From the NCBI RefSeq assembly GCF_030053895.1, contig NZ_CP125781.1, positions 4,464,001 to 4,528,000 of the forward strand: a stretch of DNA of 64,000 nt, read 5' to 3'. Below, piece after piece: positions 9,223 through 22,341 of this stretch. Both the position numbers and the translations under genes were made by a program. How positions within the stretch are numbered: position 1 is the stretch's first letter; every line of letters starts with the position of its first letter. Origin of the DNA: Trabulsiella odontotermitis. Lineage in GTDB: Bacteria; Pseudomonadota; Gammaproteobacteria; Enterobacterales; Enterobacteriaceae. Below the pieces are notes generated by a model that was given only the letters and a program-made list of their open reading frames with translations, was not told the DNA's origin and ran no database searches.

Positions 9223-9299
9223 TGGCGGAACGGACGGGACTCGAACCCGCGACCCCCTGCGTGACAGGCAGGTATTCTAACCGACTGAACTACCGCTCC
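9223..9299 (-). tRNA. aspT: tRNA-Asp (GTC)
   Basis: A 77-nt gene beginning GGAGCGGTAGTTCAGTCGG, anticodon loop CTGTCAC, encoded CCA end. It sits between 5S rRNA and tRNA-Trp, 8 bp from the latter, and is co-transcribed with the rRNA operon. Confidence 0.98.
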
Positions 9300-9348
9300 A
9301 CCGAAACTGTCTACAACGCCCGGTTTTACCCGGGTTACTGCTAAATGG

Positions 9349-9468
9349 ATGCCTGGCAGTGTCCTACTCTCACATGGGGAAGCCCCACACTACCATCGGC
9401 GCTACGGCGTTTCACTTCTGAGTTCGGCATGGGGTCAGGTGGGACCACCGCGCTAAAGCCGCCAGGCA
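9349..9468 (-). rRNA. rrf: 5S ribosomal RNA
   Basis: A 120-nt gene starting TGCCTGGCGGC and containing CCGAACTCAGAAGTGAAACG, almost identical to E. coli 5S rRNA. Third rRNA of the operon. The spacer to 23S is 188 bp, about twice the length I remember for E. coli, because it contains a palindromic repeat. Confidence 0.98.
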
Positions 9469-9477
9469 AATTCTTTG

Positions 9478-9610
9478 TGCTCAGTACGCAATAATTTATC
9501 GCATCCGCTGCGTTGGCTGCGCTCGTAAACTCAGTCACATACTTCTGTATGCTCCTTCCTTTCCTTCGCTTGCCGCCTTGCCGCTGCGCAAACTATTGCC
9601 TACTCTGAAT
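9478..9610. repeat. Imperfect palindromic repeat in the 23S-5S spacer
   Basis: A roughly 125-bp element whose ends are imperfect inverted copies (left GCAATAATTTATCGCATCCGC; right, read in reverse, GCAATAGTTTGCGCAGCGGC). Its centre, read on the minus strand, is GGAGCATACAGAAGTATGTG followed by ACTGAG, which resembles the centre of ERIC/IRU repeats. A shorter related palindrome sits between the tRNA-Ala and tRNA-Ile genes. The boundaries are approximate. Confidence 0.6.
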
Positions 9611-9656
9611 CAATGCTGAAAATCTGTCTCTCACGCCAAAACAGCTTCGGCGTTGT

Positions 9657-12564
<2,908 letters not shown>

Positions 12565-12872
12565 TCACAACCCGAAGATGTCTTGTTCTGTCCGGCTTGT
12601 TGCGCGTCGTGAATACTGCGTTGTTCCGTACTCGCGATGCTCATGGACATTAAGTCCACTGCGCTCGCTACGTGCGGTACGCCTTGTCTTCACTTCGCTC
12701 ACATCACCTCTGACAGTGTTGTCTTCTGATTGCGAAAATTTGAGAGACTCACGAATAATCTTTCGACTATTCAGTGTTTCAATTTTCAGCTTGATCCAGA
12801 TTTTTAAAGAGCAAAACTTCGCAGTGAACCTTTTCAGGCACACTCTGAAGTTTTCTTGTGTCGCAGTAAAGA

Positions 12873-12948
12873 TGGTGGAGCTATGCGGGATCGAACCGCA
12901 GACCTCCTGCGTGCAAAGCAGGCGCTCTCCCAGCTGAGCTATAGCCCC
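12873..12948 (-). tRNA. tRNA-Ala (TGC)
   Basis: A 76-nt gene beginning GGGGCTATAGCTCAGCTGGG, anticodon loop TTTGCAC, encoded CCA. It is in the 16S-23S spacer, downstream of tRNA-Ile. In E. coli this tRNA pair is found in rrnA, rrnD and rrnH, not in rrnB or rrnC. Confidence 0.98.
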
Positions 12949-12957
12949 ATCGTGATT

Positions 12958-13054
12958 ACCTCTGTACCGGTAATTTTTCCTGAGACAAGGCGCGCAACGG
13001 CGAAGCATACCTCAGTATGCGAGTCGTTTCGCAACGCAGTATTCAGGGAAAATT
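12958..13054. repeat. Imperfect palindrome between tRNA-Ala and tRNA-Ile
   Basis: The ends AATTTTTCCTGA and (reversed) AATTTTCCCTGA are near-perfect inverted copies, with a central GAAGCATACCTCAGTATGCG. The centre resembles that of the repeat in the 23S-5S spacer, so both may belong to one mobile or structural repeat family. It can fold into a long imperfect hairpin in the precursor rRNA. Confidence 0.6.
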
Positions 13055-13131
<77 letters not shown>

Positions 13132-13201
13132 GCAGAGATTTTTTACTGCTGTATTTCATCAGACAATCTGTGTGAGCACTTCGAAGGCAGGTTCTTTCAG
13201 G

Positions 13202-14743
<1,542 letters not shown>

Positions 14744-14876
14744 AAGTTTGATGCTCTAAGAATTAAACTTCGTAATGAATTACGTGTTCACTCTTTGAGA
14801 CTTGGTATTCATTTTTCGTCCGAGGACGTCAAGAATCCATGTCACTCCGAGTGCCCACACAGATTGTCTGATAAAT

Positions 14877-14888
14877 TGTTAAAGAGCA
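14877..14888 (-). promoter_or_regulatory. rRNA antitermination boxA
   Basis: TGCTCTTTAACA on the minus strand in the leader between P2 and 16S. It is the canonical NusB/S10-binding boxA that protects rRNA transcription from Rho. Confidence 0.9.
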
Positions 14889-14926
14889 GTTGCCGCTTCG
14901 CTTTTTGTCAGCGGCGCGGGGTGTGC

Positions 14927-14954
14927 ATAATACGCTTTCCCGCTATGAAGTCAA
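14927..14954 (-). promoter_or_regulatory. rRNA promoter P2
   Basis: TTGACT, 16 bp, TATTAT on the minus strand, followed by a GC-rich discriminator and the boxA leader. Position and spacing fit the constitutive P2 of enteric rRNA operons. Confidence 0.9.
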
Positions 14955-15023
14955 CATGTTATTTCGGTTAACTTCACCTGACAGGCCGGTGTGTTTGCCG
15001 TTGTGCCGTGTCAGTGGAGGCGC

Positions 15024-15051
15024 ATTATAGGGAGTTCTGTGGCGTTGACAA
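15024..15051 (-). promoter_or_regulatory. rRNA promoter P1
   Basis: TTGTCA, 16 bp, TATAAT followed by GCGCCTCC (the GC-rich discriminator of stringent, ppGpp-regulated promoters). AT-rich sequence upstream (15055-15090) fits an UP element. This is the strong growth-rate-regulated P1, close to the version upstream of E. coli rrnB, consistent with murI as neighbour. Confidence 0.92.
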
Positions 15052-15102
15052 GCCCTCTTTTCAAAAAACTTTTCAACCGCCTTATTTTTGTCCAAAGTGC
15101 GA

Positions 15103-15954
15103 CTAAACCGCCAGATTTTCGAGCGTTTCGAAACCGTAACGGCGCAAAACGGGTAAAAGTTGTTCAGTCTCCGGCGTCAGCGCCATACAAAAGGCGATAT
15201 TGGCATCCGTAGATTTCGCATCCGGCGCTTCATGTTCCAGTAGCCAGGCCGTTCGACGCGCAATCGCCGCTCCGGAATCCACCAGACGAGTCCCTTCCGG
15301 CAGCACCTGCAGTAACTCATCCTGCAATAACGGGAAATGTGTACAACCCAGCACGACAGTATCCGGCGGTTCCGGCATCCGTAGCCACGGGCGCAAAATG
15401 CGGCGCAATTCCTCAAGCGAGACCGGTTTGCCATGCAGTTTGGCTTCGGCCAGCACCACCAGCTCTGCCGACCCCAGCATTTCGATGTGGCATTCATTGG
15501 CAAAACGATCGATCAGCTCGCGGGTATAAGGACGTTTCACCGTGCCGCGCGTCGCCAGCAAACCGACAATGCCATTCGCCGTCAGACGTGCCGCCGGTTT
15601 AATCGCCGGAACCACCCCCACTACCGGGAAAGCAAATTTTTCGCGCAGCGCAGGAAGAGAAACCGTACTGGCGGTATTGCAGGCAATCACTGCGAGGGAA
15701 AGCGGATAACGTTGCTGGACCGCCGTCACGATCTCAACAACGCGCTCGACAATAAAATCTTCGCTCTTCTCACCATACGGGAAAGCGACATTGTCGAAAG
15801 CATAGATATAATGCAGATCCGGCAGCAGATGCCGGATCTCATCATAGACCGACAACCCACCGACACCAGAGTCAAAGACCAGTACGGTGGGACGTGGATC
15901 AGAAGGTGTAGCTGCCAGACAAGGTGTATTCTCGTCCTGCAGTTTGATAGCCAT
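15103..15954 (-). CDS. murI: Glutamate racemase MurI
   Basis: Makes D-glutamate for peptidoglycan. It has 283 residues with the two cysteine motifs AVIACNTAST (about residue 92) and VVLGCTHFPLL (about 204), plus the N-terminal VFDSGVGGLSV. The start overlaps the 3' end of btuB by 56 bp, as in E. coli, suggesting co-transcription. The UDP-MurNAc-Ala activator site of enteric MurI lies in the extended N-terminus, which is conserved here. Confidence 0.97.
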   Translation of the reverse strand: MAIKLQDENTPCLAATPSDPRPTVLVFDSGVGGLSVYDEIRHLLPDLHYIYAFDNVAFPYGEKSEDFIVERVVEIVTAVQQRYPLSLAVIACNTASTVSLPALREKFAFPVVGVVPAIKPAARLTANGIVGLLATRGTVKRPYTRELIDRFANECHIEMLGSAELVVLAEAKLHGKPVSLEELRRILRPWLRMPEPPDTVVLGCTHFPLLQDELLQVLPEGTRLVDSGAAIARRTAWLLEHEAPDAKSTDANIAFCMALTPETEQLLPVLRRYGFETLENLAV

Positions 15955-17734
15955 AAACCGTCTCGTAATCTTTATCGAACAGGTTTGCTATTTTACCACG
16001 AACTGTCAGGTGAGAGGTGACCGGATATGAAACTGCGACATCCCACAAACTTACGCCACCCAGTTTGACTTCACGATAGGGATACGAACTAAAGTCATCG
16101 TCATAGCGCGTGCCGAGGTAGCGATAGGCGAGATTCCAGTCGAGATCCCACACCTGCCAGTCCAGCTGATATTTCACCTGCTGTTTGGAGCGGCGCTTAA
16201 GCACTTCGTTGGTTATTGCGTTGCGCGGGTCGACATAGTCATAAGAGATTTGATGCGCCAGCGGACCAGTATCAAACTGCGCTGTGGCTTCGATCCCTTC
16301 GATACGCGCCTTGTCGACGTTGTAATAACGGTAGTTCGCGTCATAACCAATCAGGTTATCAACATCATTTCGATACGCGCTGATACGCCAGTTTACTGGC
16401 CCCGTCAGGCCTTCGAAGCCCCCTTCCCACTGCTTGCTCTCTTCCGGCTTAAGATCCGGATTGCCATAGTCTGCGCTGTGGATCTGGCTCATGGTTGGCG
16501 CTTTGTAGGCGGTACCGTATGAACCCACGATGCGGTAACCTTCAATAAACTCCCAGGCCGCACTGGTTTGCCAGGTGCCATGGTCGCCAAAGTTAGAGTT
16601 ATCGTCATGGCGGGCCGCCGCTTCCAGCGTCACGCTATTGAACTGCTGCATCGCAGACAAGAAAACGCCGGTATTACGCTGCTCGTAGCCTTTATCCAGA
16701 TAGCCGGTTCCCGCCTGGGTTTTCTGTTTCTGCCAGTCGAGACCCGCGCCAATGTTACCGTGACCCACCGTGAAGGTATTCAGCCACTGGGTGGTGTATT
16801 GCTTCACATCATCCAGGGTGGCGGAATCGGCATAGCGGCCTTTGCTCGGGTCATAGTTAATATCTTTGCTGCGGCCATAACCCGCCACCAGTTGAGACTG
16901 GTAGATACCCTGGTTGAATCGCAATCCGGTATCCCAGTTCTGGCTGTAGAGCTGGCGCGTATCCGGCGTGCCATCCGCAGTAAACGAGGCATAACCGTCA
17001 TAGGCGGTACGATTGTCATAGCCATAACCACGCACAAATCCGCTCAGGTTATCGGTGAGTTGCTGCTCGACAGAACCGAACAGAGACTTACTCATAAAGC
17101 CGTCGCGATCGGGCTGACGCGGCGCATCATTCGCGCCAATATCAAAACCACGGGTATAGGTGTAGTTACCCCCCATGGTAATTTTGGTTTTGTCGATTTC
17201 CTGCTGGAAGGCGCCGTCATAGGACTGGTAGCCGTTAGAGCCCATGCTCGCGGAGATCTCCGCGCCTGGCTTATCACGCCCGGTGATAATGTTGATCACC
17301 CCGCCAATAGCATCCGAGCCATACAGCGCTGAACGTGGGCCGCGAATGTATTCGATACGTTGGATCAGGGAGACCGGGATCTGGCTCAGGTCAGGCGCGT
17401 TACTGATCCCGGCATTGTTTAATGGAATACCGTCAATGAGCACCAGCACATGGCGTGCCTCGGTTCCACGGATGTAGGTCGAAGACTGCGCCCCCATACC
17501 GCCGCTTTGCGCAATATCCACACCAGGCAGACGCTGCATAATTTCATCAACACTTTTTGCCTGCCAGCGTTCGATATCTTCGCGGGTGACAACGGACGTC
17601 GGGGCCAGAACAGTATTCACAGGTTGTTGAAAACGGTTTGCTGTGACGATCAGCGTGTCAGGGGTGGCATCCTGCGCCCAGACGGAAAAAGCCGTGGCGG
17701 ACAAGGCCGTCCACAGCGATACTTTTTTAATCAT
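15899..17734 (-). CDS. btuB: Vitamin B12 outer-membrane receptor BtuB
   Basis: TonB-dependent cobalamin transporter. Of 611 residues, MIKKVSLWTALSATAFSVWA is the signal peptide, followed by the TonB box PDTLIVTA (about residue 26), the plug domain (about 40-150), and a 22-strand barrel ending in the aromatic YTLSGSYTF. I placed the start at MIKK (17734), the family start, rather than five codons upstream. Controlled by the cobalamin riboswitch in its leader. Overlaps murI. Confidence 0.97.
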   Translation of the reverse strand: MIKKVSLWTALSATAFSVWAQDATPDTLIVTANRFQQPVNTVLAPTSVVTREDIERWQAKSVDEIMQRLPGVDIAQSGGMGAQSSTYIRGTEARHVLVLIDGIPLNNAGISNAPDLSQIPVSLIQRIEYIRGPRSALYGSDAIGGVINIITGRDKPGAEISASMGSNGYQSYDGAFQQEIDKTKITMGGNYTYTRGFDIGANDAPRQPDRDGFMSKSLFGSVEQQLTDNLSGFVRGYGYDNRTAYDGYASFTADGTPDTRQLYSQNWDTGLRFNQGIYQSQLVAGYGRSKDINYDPSKGRYADSATLDDVKQYTTQWLNTFTVGHGNIGAGLDWQKQKTQAGTGYLDKGYEQRNTGVFLSAMQQFNSVTLEAAARHDDNSNFGDHGTWQTSAAWEFIEGYRIVGSYGTAYKAPTMSQIHSADYGNPDLKPEESKQWEGGFEGLTGPVNWRISAYRNDVDNLIGYDANYRYYNVDKARIEGIEATAQFDTGPLAHQISYDYVDPRNAITNEVLKRRSKQQVKYQLDWQVWDLDWNLAYRYLGTRYDDDFSSYPYREVKLGGVSLWDVAVSYPVTSHLTVRGKIANLFDKDYETVYGYQTAGREYTLSGSYTF

Positions 17735-17774
17735 TGTAAAAGCATCCACAATATAAGAAGGATGCCGCAGGCCT

Positions 17775-17970
17775 CATCTATAGCACGCGATGATGAAACC
17801 AAATGCGACGTGATCCCGGCAGGTCTTCGGGCTGGGTGGCGTTTTACGGATGAAGACTTCCCGTTTTCACAGTGTCTGTTGCTCTCATCCCGCCAGTCTT
17901 TACCGCTGCGCGTCAGCTCCAGATTTGCACTGGATTCCCTTTTCACTCTCAGGAGACCGGAAACAGAATG
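17775..17970 (-). promoter_or_regulatory. Cobalamin riboswitch in the btuB leader
   Basis: On the minus strand the conserved blocks appear in order: AAAAGGGAATCCAGTGCAAAT, then CTGGAGCTGACGCGCAGCGG, GTAAAGACTGGCGGGATGAG, and the B12-box region AGCCCGAAGACCTGCCGG. This is the enteric btuB adenosylcobalamin aptamer. Ligand binding blocks the downstream ribosome site. The boundaries are approximate. Confidence 0.93.
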
Positions 17971-18077
17971 CTACAATTGCGGCATATAGATGTCCAGACT
18001 GCTATTAACCATTATGTCTGGACATCCCCGGCACAATCCCTACAATCGCCGCGTACTTTTATGAATCAGGATGCACC

Positions 18078-19178
18078 ATGACCCCCGAACACCTTCCTAC
18101 CGAACAATACGACGCGCAGCTGGCTGAGAAAGTCGTCCGCCTGCAAAAAATGATGGCGCCTTTTGACGCGCCGGTTCCGGAAGTGTTTCGTTCGCCAGTG
18201 AGTCATTACCGCATGCGTGCCGAATTCCGCCTGTGGCACGACGGTGACGACCTGTATCACATCATTTTCGATCAACAGACGAAATCGCGTATTCGCGTCG
18301 ACAGCTTCCCGGCGGCCAGCGAGCTTATCAACGCGCTGATGACCGCCATAATCGCTGGCGTACGCAACAACCGTGTGCTGCGCCACAAGCTGTTCCAGAT
18401 TGACTATCTGACCACCATCAGCAATCAGGCGGTGGTTTCGCTGCTGTATCACAAAAAGCTTGACGACGAATGGCGTCGTGAAGCCGAAGCGTTGCGCGAT
18501 GCGCTGCGTGCGAAAAACCTCAACGTGCATCTGATTGGCCGGGCGACAAAAACCAAAATCGCGCTCGATCAGGATTTCATTGATGAGCGTTTGCCGGTCG
18601 GTGGGCGCGAAATGATCTATCGCCAGGTGGAAAACAGTTTCACCCAGCCGAATGCGGGCATGAATATTCAGATGCTGGAATGGGCGCTGGATGCGACAAA
18701 AGACGCGACAGGCGATCTGCTGGAGCTTTATTGCGGCAACGGGAATTTCTCGCTGGCGCTGGCGCGTAATTTTAACCGCGTGCTGGCGACAGAAATCGCC
18801 AAACCGTCGGTCGCTGCAGCCCAGTACAACATCGCGGCTAACCACATTGATAACGTGCAGATCATCCGTATGGCGGCGGAAGAGTTTACCCAGGCGATGA
18901 ACGGCGTGCGCGAATTCAACCGTCTTCAGGGCATTGATCTGAAGAGTTATCAGTGTGAGACGATTTTTGTTGATCCCCCGCGCAGCGGGCTGGATAGCGA
19001 GACGGAGAAGATGGTACAGGCGTACCCGCGTATTCTGTACATTTCCTGTAATCCGGAAACGTTGTGTAAGAATCTGGAAACGTTAGGCCAGACGCATAAG
19101 ATGGCTCGTCTGGCGTTGTTCGATCAGTTCCCCTACACCCATCATATGGAGTGCGGGGTTCTGCTGGAACGGAAGTAA
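18078..19178 (+). CDS. trmA: tRNA/tmRNA uracil-C5 methyltransferase TrmA
   Basis: SAM-dependent enzyme forming m5U54 (ribothymidine) in the T-loop. 366 residues, same as E. coli. SAM motif LLELYCGNGNFSLALA (about residues 212-227), catalytic cysteine in ILYISCNPETL (about 324), and C-terminal Glu in HHMECGVLL. Divergent from btuB. In E. coli its 3' end faces yijD; here it faces zapB 38 bp away, a synteny break. Confidence 0.98.
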   Translation: MTPEHLPTEQYDAQLAEKVVRLQKMMAPFDAPVPEVFRSPVSHYRMRAEFRLWHDGDDLYHIIFDQQTKSRIRVDSFPAASELINALMTAIIAGVRNNRVLRHKLFQIDYLTTISNQAVVSLLYHKKLDDEWRREAEALRDALRAKNLNVHLIGRATKTKIALDQDFIDERLPVGGREMIYRQVENSFTQPNAGMNIQMLEWALDATKDATGDLLELYCGNGNFSLALARNFNRVLATEIAKPSVAAAQYNIAANHIDNVQIIRMAAEEFTQAMNGVREFNRLQGIDLKSYQCETIFVDPPRSGLDSETEKMVQAYPRILYISCNPETLCKNLETLGQTHKMARLALFDQFPYTHHMECGVLLERK

Positions 19179-19189
19179 GCGAACGGACT

Positions 19190-19212
19190 GGCCCTCAACA
19201 GGAGAGGGCCAG
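19190..19212. terminator. Hairpin between convergent trmA and zapB
   Basis: TGGCCCTC, AACAGG, GAGGGCCA-type stem in the 38-bp gap between the two convergent stop codons. A bidirectional terminator role is likely, though no T-run is evident. It lies exactly at a gene-order junction. Confidence 0.6.
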
Positions 19213-19216
19213 CGCA

Positions 19217-19462
19217 TCAGACCTCTTCCATGCGGCCCAGCAGAGCCTGCAAACGCTCCTGCCAGCCGTTCTGCTGCTCGCGCAGGTGGCTGTTTTCGCG
19301 CTCCAGCTCTTCGCGGCCATGCTGCGCAGACTGCACTTCCTGCGCCAGCGAATTATTCTTTTCTTTCAGCTCTTCGATTTCCATCTGCAGTAACGTGATG
19401 GTATCAATCGCCTGCTGTACTTTGGCTTCAAGTTTCTCAAACACTTCTAATGACATCGTCAT
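19217..19462 (-). CDS. zapB: Cell division protein ZapB
   Basis: Small coiled-coil protein that joins ZapA and the Z-ring to MatP. 81 residues, MTMSLEVFEKLEAKVQ at the start, and heptad-rich throughout (EELKEKNNSLAQEVQ). I chose the ATG at 19462, preceded by CAGGAGAGGT; the frame is open further upstream but without a site. Divergent from glpF, as in E. coli. The usual convergent neighbour rraA is absent. Confidence 0.96.
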   Translation of the reverse strand: MTMSLEVFEKLEAKVQQAIDTITLLQMEIEELKEKNNSLAQEVQSAQHGREELERENSHLREQQNGWQERLQALLGRMEEV

Positions 19463-19918
19463 ACCTCTCCTGAACTTGCAAGGCGTTGATAGCAACCCAA
19501 AGATATCGGGTTTAACTGACTCTCGTCCCGGAACGCCGGTGACGCCTTTACGAAAATAAGCGCATTACAGTAATGGCCCCGATTGTATGAAGCCCCGACG
19601 CTGCTGTCCAGCGGCAAGCCGCGCAGATTGCGGTTTGCCAGCATTTTCAGTCTATACCTGGTGCGTTCTGGACAGATACCTCTAAATTGTTAACTCATCC
19701 GTTAATGAATTGATTCAGCTCACACTCCGCAAAAAGGTGCTTAAACGCACAAAATGGCGCGAAAACGCTCATTTTATTGACGCAGTACACACATTTTGAT
19801 TTCGATATTTCTCGTTTTTGCTCGTTAACGATAAATTAACACCATGCCTACATGGCAGCATGGTCATCTTCAGCCACCATGTACCCTATCATCATCACTA
19901 CGTCTTCAGGATCTAATT
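19463..19918. promoter_or_regulatory. zapB-glpF intergenic region
   Basis: 456 bp without a credible gene. It carries the divergent promoters of zapB and glpFK. AT-rich tracts at 19680-19840 and at least one GlpR-like operator (19817-19836) lie near glpF. I saw no clear CRP consensus, although glpFK is CRP-activated in E. coli. Confidence 0.7.
19817..19836. promoter_or_regulatory. GlpR-like operator upstream of glpF
   Basis: TTTGCTCGTTAACGATAAAT is a near-palindrome matching the GlpR half-site (TGTTCG / CGAACA-like). It is followed by the glpF leader. A second, weaker copy (TATTTCTCG) is just upstream. GlpR repression relieved by glycerol 3-phosphate is established for glpFK. Confidence 0.65.
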
Positions 19919-20767
19919 ATGAGCCAGACATCAACCTTAAAAGGCCAATGCATCGCGGAGTTTCTCGGTACCGGCTTGTTGATCTTTTTCGGCGTTGGAT
20001 GTGTCGCGGCGCTGAAAGTAGCCGGCGCCAGCTTCGGGCAGTGGGAAATCAGTATTATCTGGGGTCTGGGGGTGGCAATGGCCATTTACCTGACTGCAGG
20101 GGTTTCCGGCGCACATCTGAACCCGGCGGTAACTATCGCGCTGTGGCTGTTTGCCTGCTTTGACGGGCGCAAAGTCGTTCCCTTTATTATTTCGCAAATT
20201 GCCGGCGCCTTTTGCGCAGCGGCGTTAGTTTACGGGCTTTACTACAATCTTTTTTACAGCTTCGAAGAGACGCATCATATGGTGCGCGGCAGCGTCGAAA
20301 GCCTTGAACTGGCAGGTATTTTCTCCACCTATCCGAATCCGCACCTCAATTTTGTGCAGGCCTTTGCGGTAGAAATGGTGATTACCGCCGTGCTGATGGG
20401 TCTGATTATGGCGCTGACGGACGATGGCAACGGTGTACCGCGCGGCCCGCTGGCGCCGCTGCTGATTGGCCTGCTGATCGCCGTGATTGGCGCTTCGATG
20501 GGTCCGCTTACCGGCTTCGCGATGAACCCGGCGCGTGATTTCGGGCCGAAAGCCTTCGCCTGGGTCGCGGGATGGGGCAACGTCGCTCTTACCGGCGGCA
20601 AGGACATCCCCTACTTCCTCGTGCCGCTGTTTGCACCGGTCGTGGGTGCGGCACTGGGCGCATTTAGCTATCGTAAACTGATTGGCCGCCATTTACCGTG
20701 CGACGAGTGTGAGGTGGTGGAAGAAAAGGAATCCACTTCGACGTCGCAGCAAAAAGCTTCGCTGTAA
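19919..20767 (+). CDS. glpF: Glycerol facilitator GlpF
   Basis: Aquaglyceroporin of the MIP family. 282 residues with six membrane segments and two NPA boxes: SGAHLNPAVTIALW (about residue 68) and GFAMNPARDFGP (about 203). The start is MSQTSTLKGQC, as in E. coli. An in-frame ATG at 19844 is ignored because it lies inside the regulatory region. First gene of glpFK, 21 bp before glpK. Confidence 0.98.
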   Translation: MSQTSTLKGQCIAEFLGTGLLIFFGVGCVAALKVAGASFGQWEISIIWGLGVAMAIYLTAGVSGAHLNPAVTIALWLFACFDGRKVVPFIISQIAGAFCAAALVYGLYYNLFYSFEETHHMVRGSVESLELAGIFSTYPNPHLNFVQAFAVEMVITAVLMGLIMALTDDGNGVPRGPLAPLLIGLLIAVIGASMGPLTGFAMNPARDFGPKAFAWVAGWGNVALTGGKDIPYFLVPLFAPVVGAALGAFSYRKLIGRHLPCDECEVVEEKESTSTSQQKASL

Positions 20768-20788
20768 ACTGACTACGGGACAAGAATC

Positions 20789-22294
20789 ATGACTGACAAA
20801 AAATATATCGTTGCTCTCGACCAGGGCACCACCAGCTCCCGCGCTGTCGTGATGGATCATGACGCTAATATCATCAGCGTCTCACAGCGCGAATTTGAAC
20901 AGATCTACCCTAAGCCAGGCTGGGTCGAGCATGACCCGATGGAGATCTGGGCATCGCAAAGCTCCACGCTGGTTGAAGTGCTGGCAAAAGCCGATATCAG
21001 TTCCGATCAGATAGCCGCGATCGGCATCACCAACCAGCGTGAAACCGCCATCGTCTGGGATCGTGAAACCGGCAAGCCGATTTACAATGCTATCGTCTGG
21101 CAGTGCCGCCGTACCGCGGACATCTGCGAACAGCTCAAGCGCGACGGCATGGAAGAGTACGTACGCAAAACCACCGGCCTGGTGATCGACCCGTACTTCT
21201 CCGGCACCAAAGTGAAGTGGATCCTCGACCATGTCGAAGGCTCCCGCGAGCGGGCGAAACGCGGCGAGCTGCTGTTCGGCACCGTCGACACCTGGCTTAT
21301 CTGGAAAATGACCCAGGGGCGCGTTCACGTCACTGATTACACCAACGCCTCGCGGACCATGCTGTTCAATATCCACGAGCTGGACTGGGACGACAAAATG
21401 CTCGACGCGCTGGACATCCCGCGCGCCATGCTGCCGGAAGTGCGCAAATCGTCTGAAATCTACGGTCAGACCAACATCGGCGGTAAAGGCGGCACGCGTA
21501 TTCCTATTGCCGGGATCGCCGGTGACCAGCAGGCAGCGCTGTTCGGCCAGCTGTGCGTCAAGGAAGGGATGGCGAAAAACACCTACGGCACCGGCTGTTT
21601 TATGCTGATGAACACCGGCGAAAAAGCCGTGGCGTCGGAGCACGGGTTACTGACCACCATCGCCTGCGGACCGCGCGGCGAAGTGAACTATGCGCTGGAA
21701 GGTGCGGTGTTCATGGCGGGCGCGTCCATTCAATGGTTGCGTGATGAAATGAAACTCATCAATGATGCCTTCGACTCAGAGTATTTCGCCAATAAAGTGA
21801 ACGACACCAACGGCGTGTATGTCGTGCCCGCGTTCACCGGTCTCGGCGCGCCGTACTGGGATCCGTATGCCCGCGGCGCCATTTTCGGACTGACCCGCGG
21901 TGTGAACGCCAACCACATCATTCGCGCCACCCTGGAGTCGATTGCCTACCAGACCCGCGACGTGCTGGAAGCAATGCAGGCCGACTCCGGCATTCGTCTG
22001 CACGCCCTGCGCGTGGACGGCGGCGCGGTGGCCAATAACTTCCTGATGCAGTTCCAGTCCGACATCCTCGGCGCACGCGTCGAGCGGCCGGAAGTCCGCG
22101 AAGTCACCGCGCTGGGCGCGGCTTATCTGGCCGGTCTGGCGGTCGGTTTCTGGCAGAATCTGGATGAGTTGCAGGAAAAAGCGGTCATTGAGCGTGAGTT
22201 CCGCCCGGGGATTGAAACCACCGAGCGTAACTACCGTTATAGCGGCTGGAAAAAAGCGGTGAAACGCGCGATGACGTGGGAAGATCACGACTAA
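20789..22294 (+). CDS. glpK: Glycerol kinase GlpK
   Basis: FGGY-family kinase, glycerol + ATP to glycerol 3-phosphate, and a target of IIA-Glc inhibition. 501 residues. Motifs: DQGTTSSRAVV (phosphate 1, about residue 11), GVFMAGASIQWLRD-type region, and GGAVANNFLMQFQSDIL (about 411). In E. coli the next gene is glpX. Here glpK is followed at once by a terminator and then gltS on the other strand, so glpX is missing from the operon. Confidence 0.98.
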   Translation: MTDKKYIVALDQGTTSSRAVVMDHDANIISVSQREFEQIYPKPGWVEHDPMEIWASQSSTLVEVLAKADISSDQIAAIGITNQRETAIVWDRETGKPIYNAIVWQCRRTADICEQLKRDGMEEYVRKTTGLVIDPYFSGTKVKWILDHVEGSRERAKRGELLFGTVDTWLIWKMTQGRVHVTDYTNASRTMLFNIHELDWDDKMLDALDIPRAMLPEVRKSSEIYGQTNIGGKGGTRIPIAGIAGDQQAALFGQLCVKEGMAKNTYGTGCFMLMNTGEKAVASEHGLLTTIACGPRGEVNYALEGAVFMAGASIQWLRDEMKLINDAFDSEYFANKVNDTNGVYVVPAFTGLGAPYWDPYARGAIFGLTRGVNANHIIRATLESIAYQTRDVLEAMQADSGIRLHALRVDGGAVANNFLMQFQSDILGARVERPEVREVTALGAAYLAGLAVGFWQNLDELQEKAVIEREFRPGIETTERNYRYSGWKKAVKRAMTWEDHD

Positions 22295-22314
22295 GCGCAT
22301 CAGTCGTTGCAGGA

Positions 22315-22341
22315 AGCCGGGCACGCGCCCGGCTTTTTTAT
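22315..22341. terminator. Terminator between glpK and gltS
   Basis: AGCCGGGC, ACGC, GCCCGGCT followed by TTTTTT: a strong intrinsic terminator for glpK. It marks the junction with the gltS block. Confidence 0.92.

Noticed and set aside
16568..17332. 254-codon frame antisense to btuB
   Set aside because: btuB is complete and conserved; the antisense frame shows no domain.
20882..21643. 253-codon frame antisense to glpK
   Set aside because: High-GC codon bias of a strong gene creates long antisense frames; glpK is conserved and explains the region.
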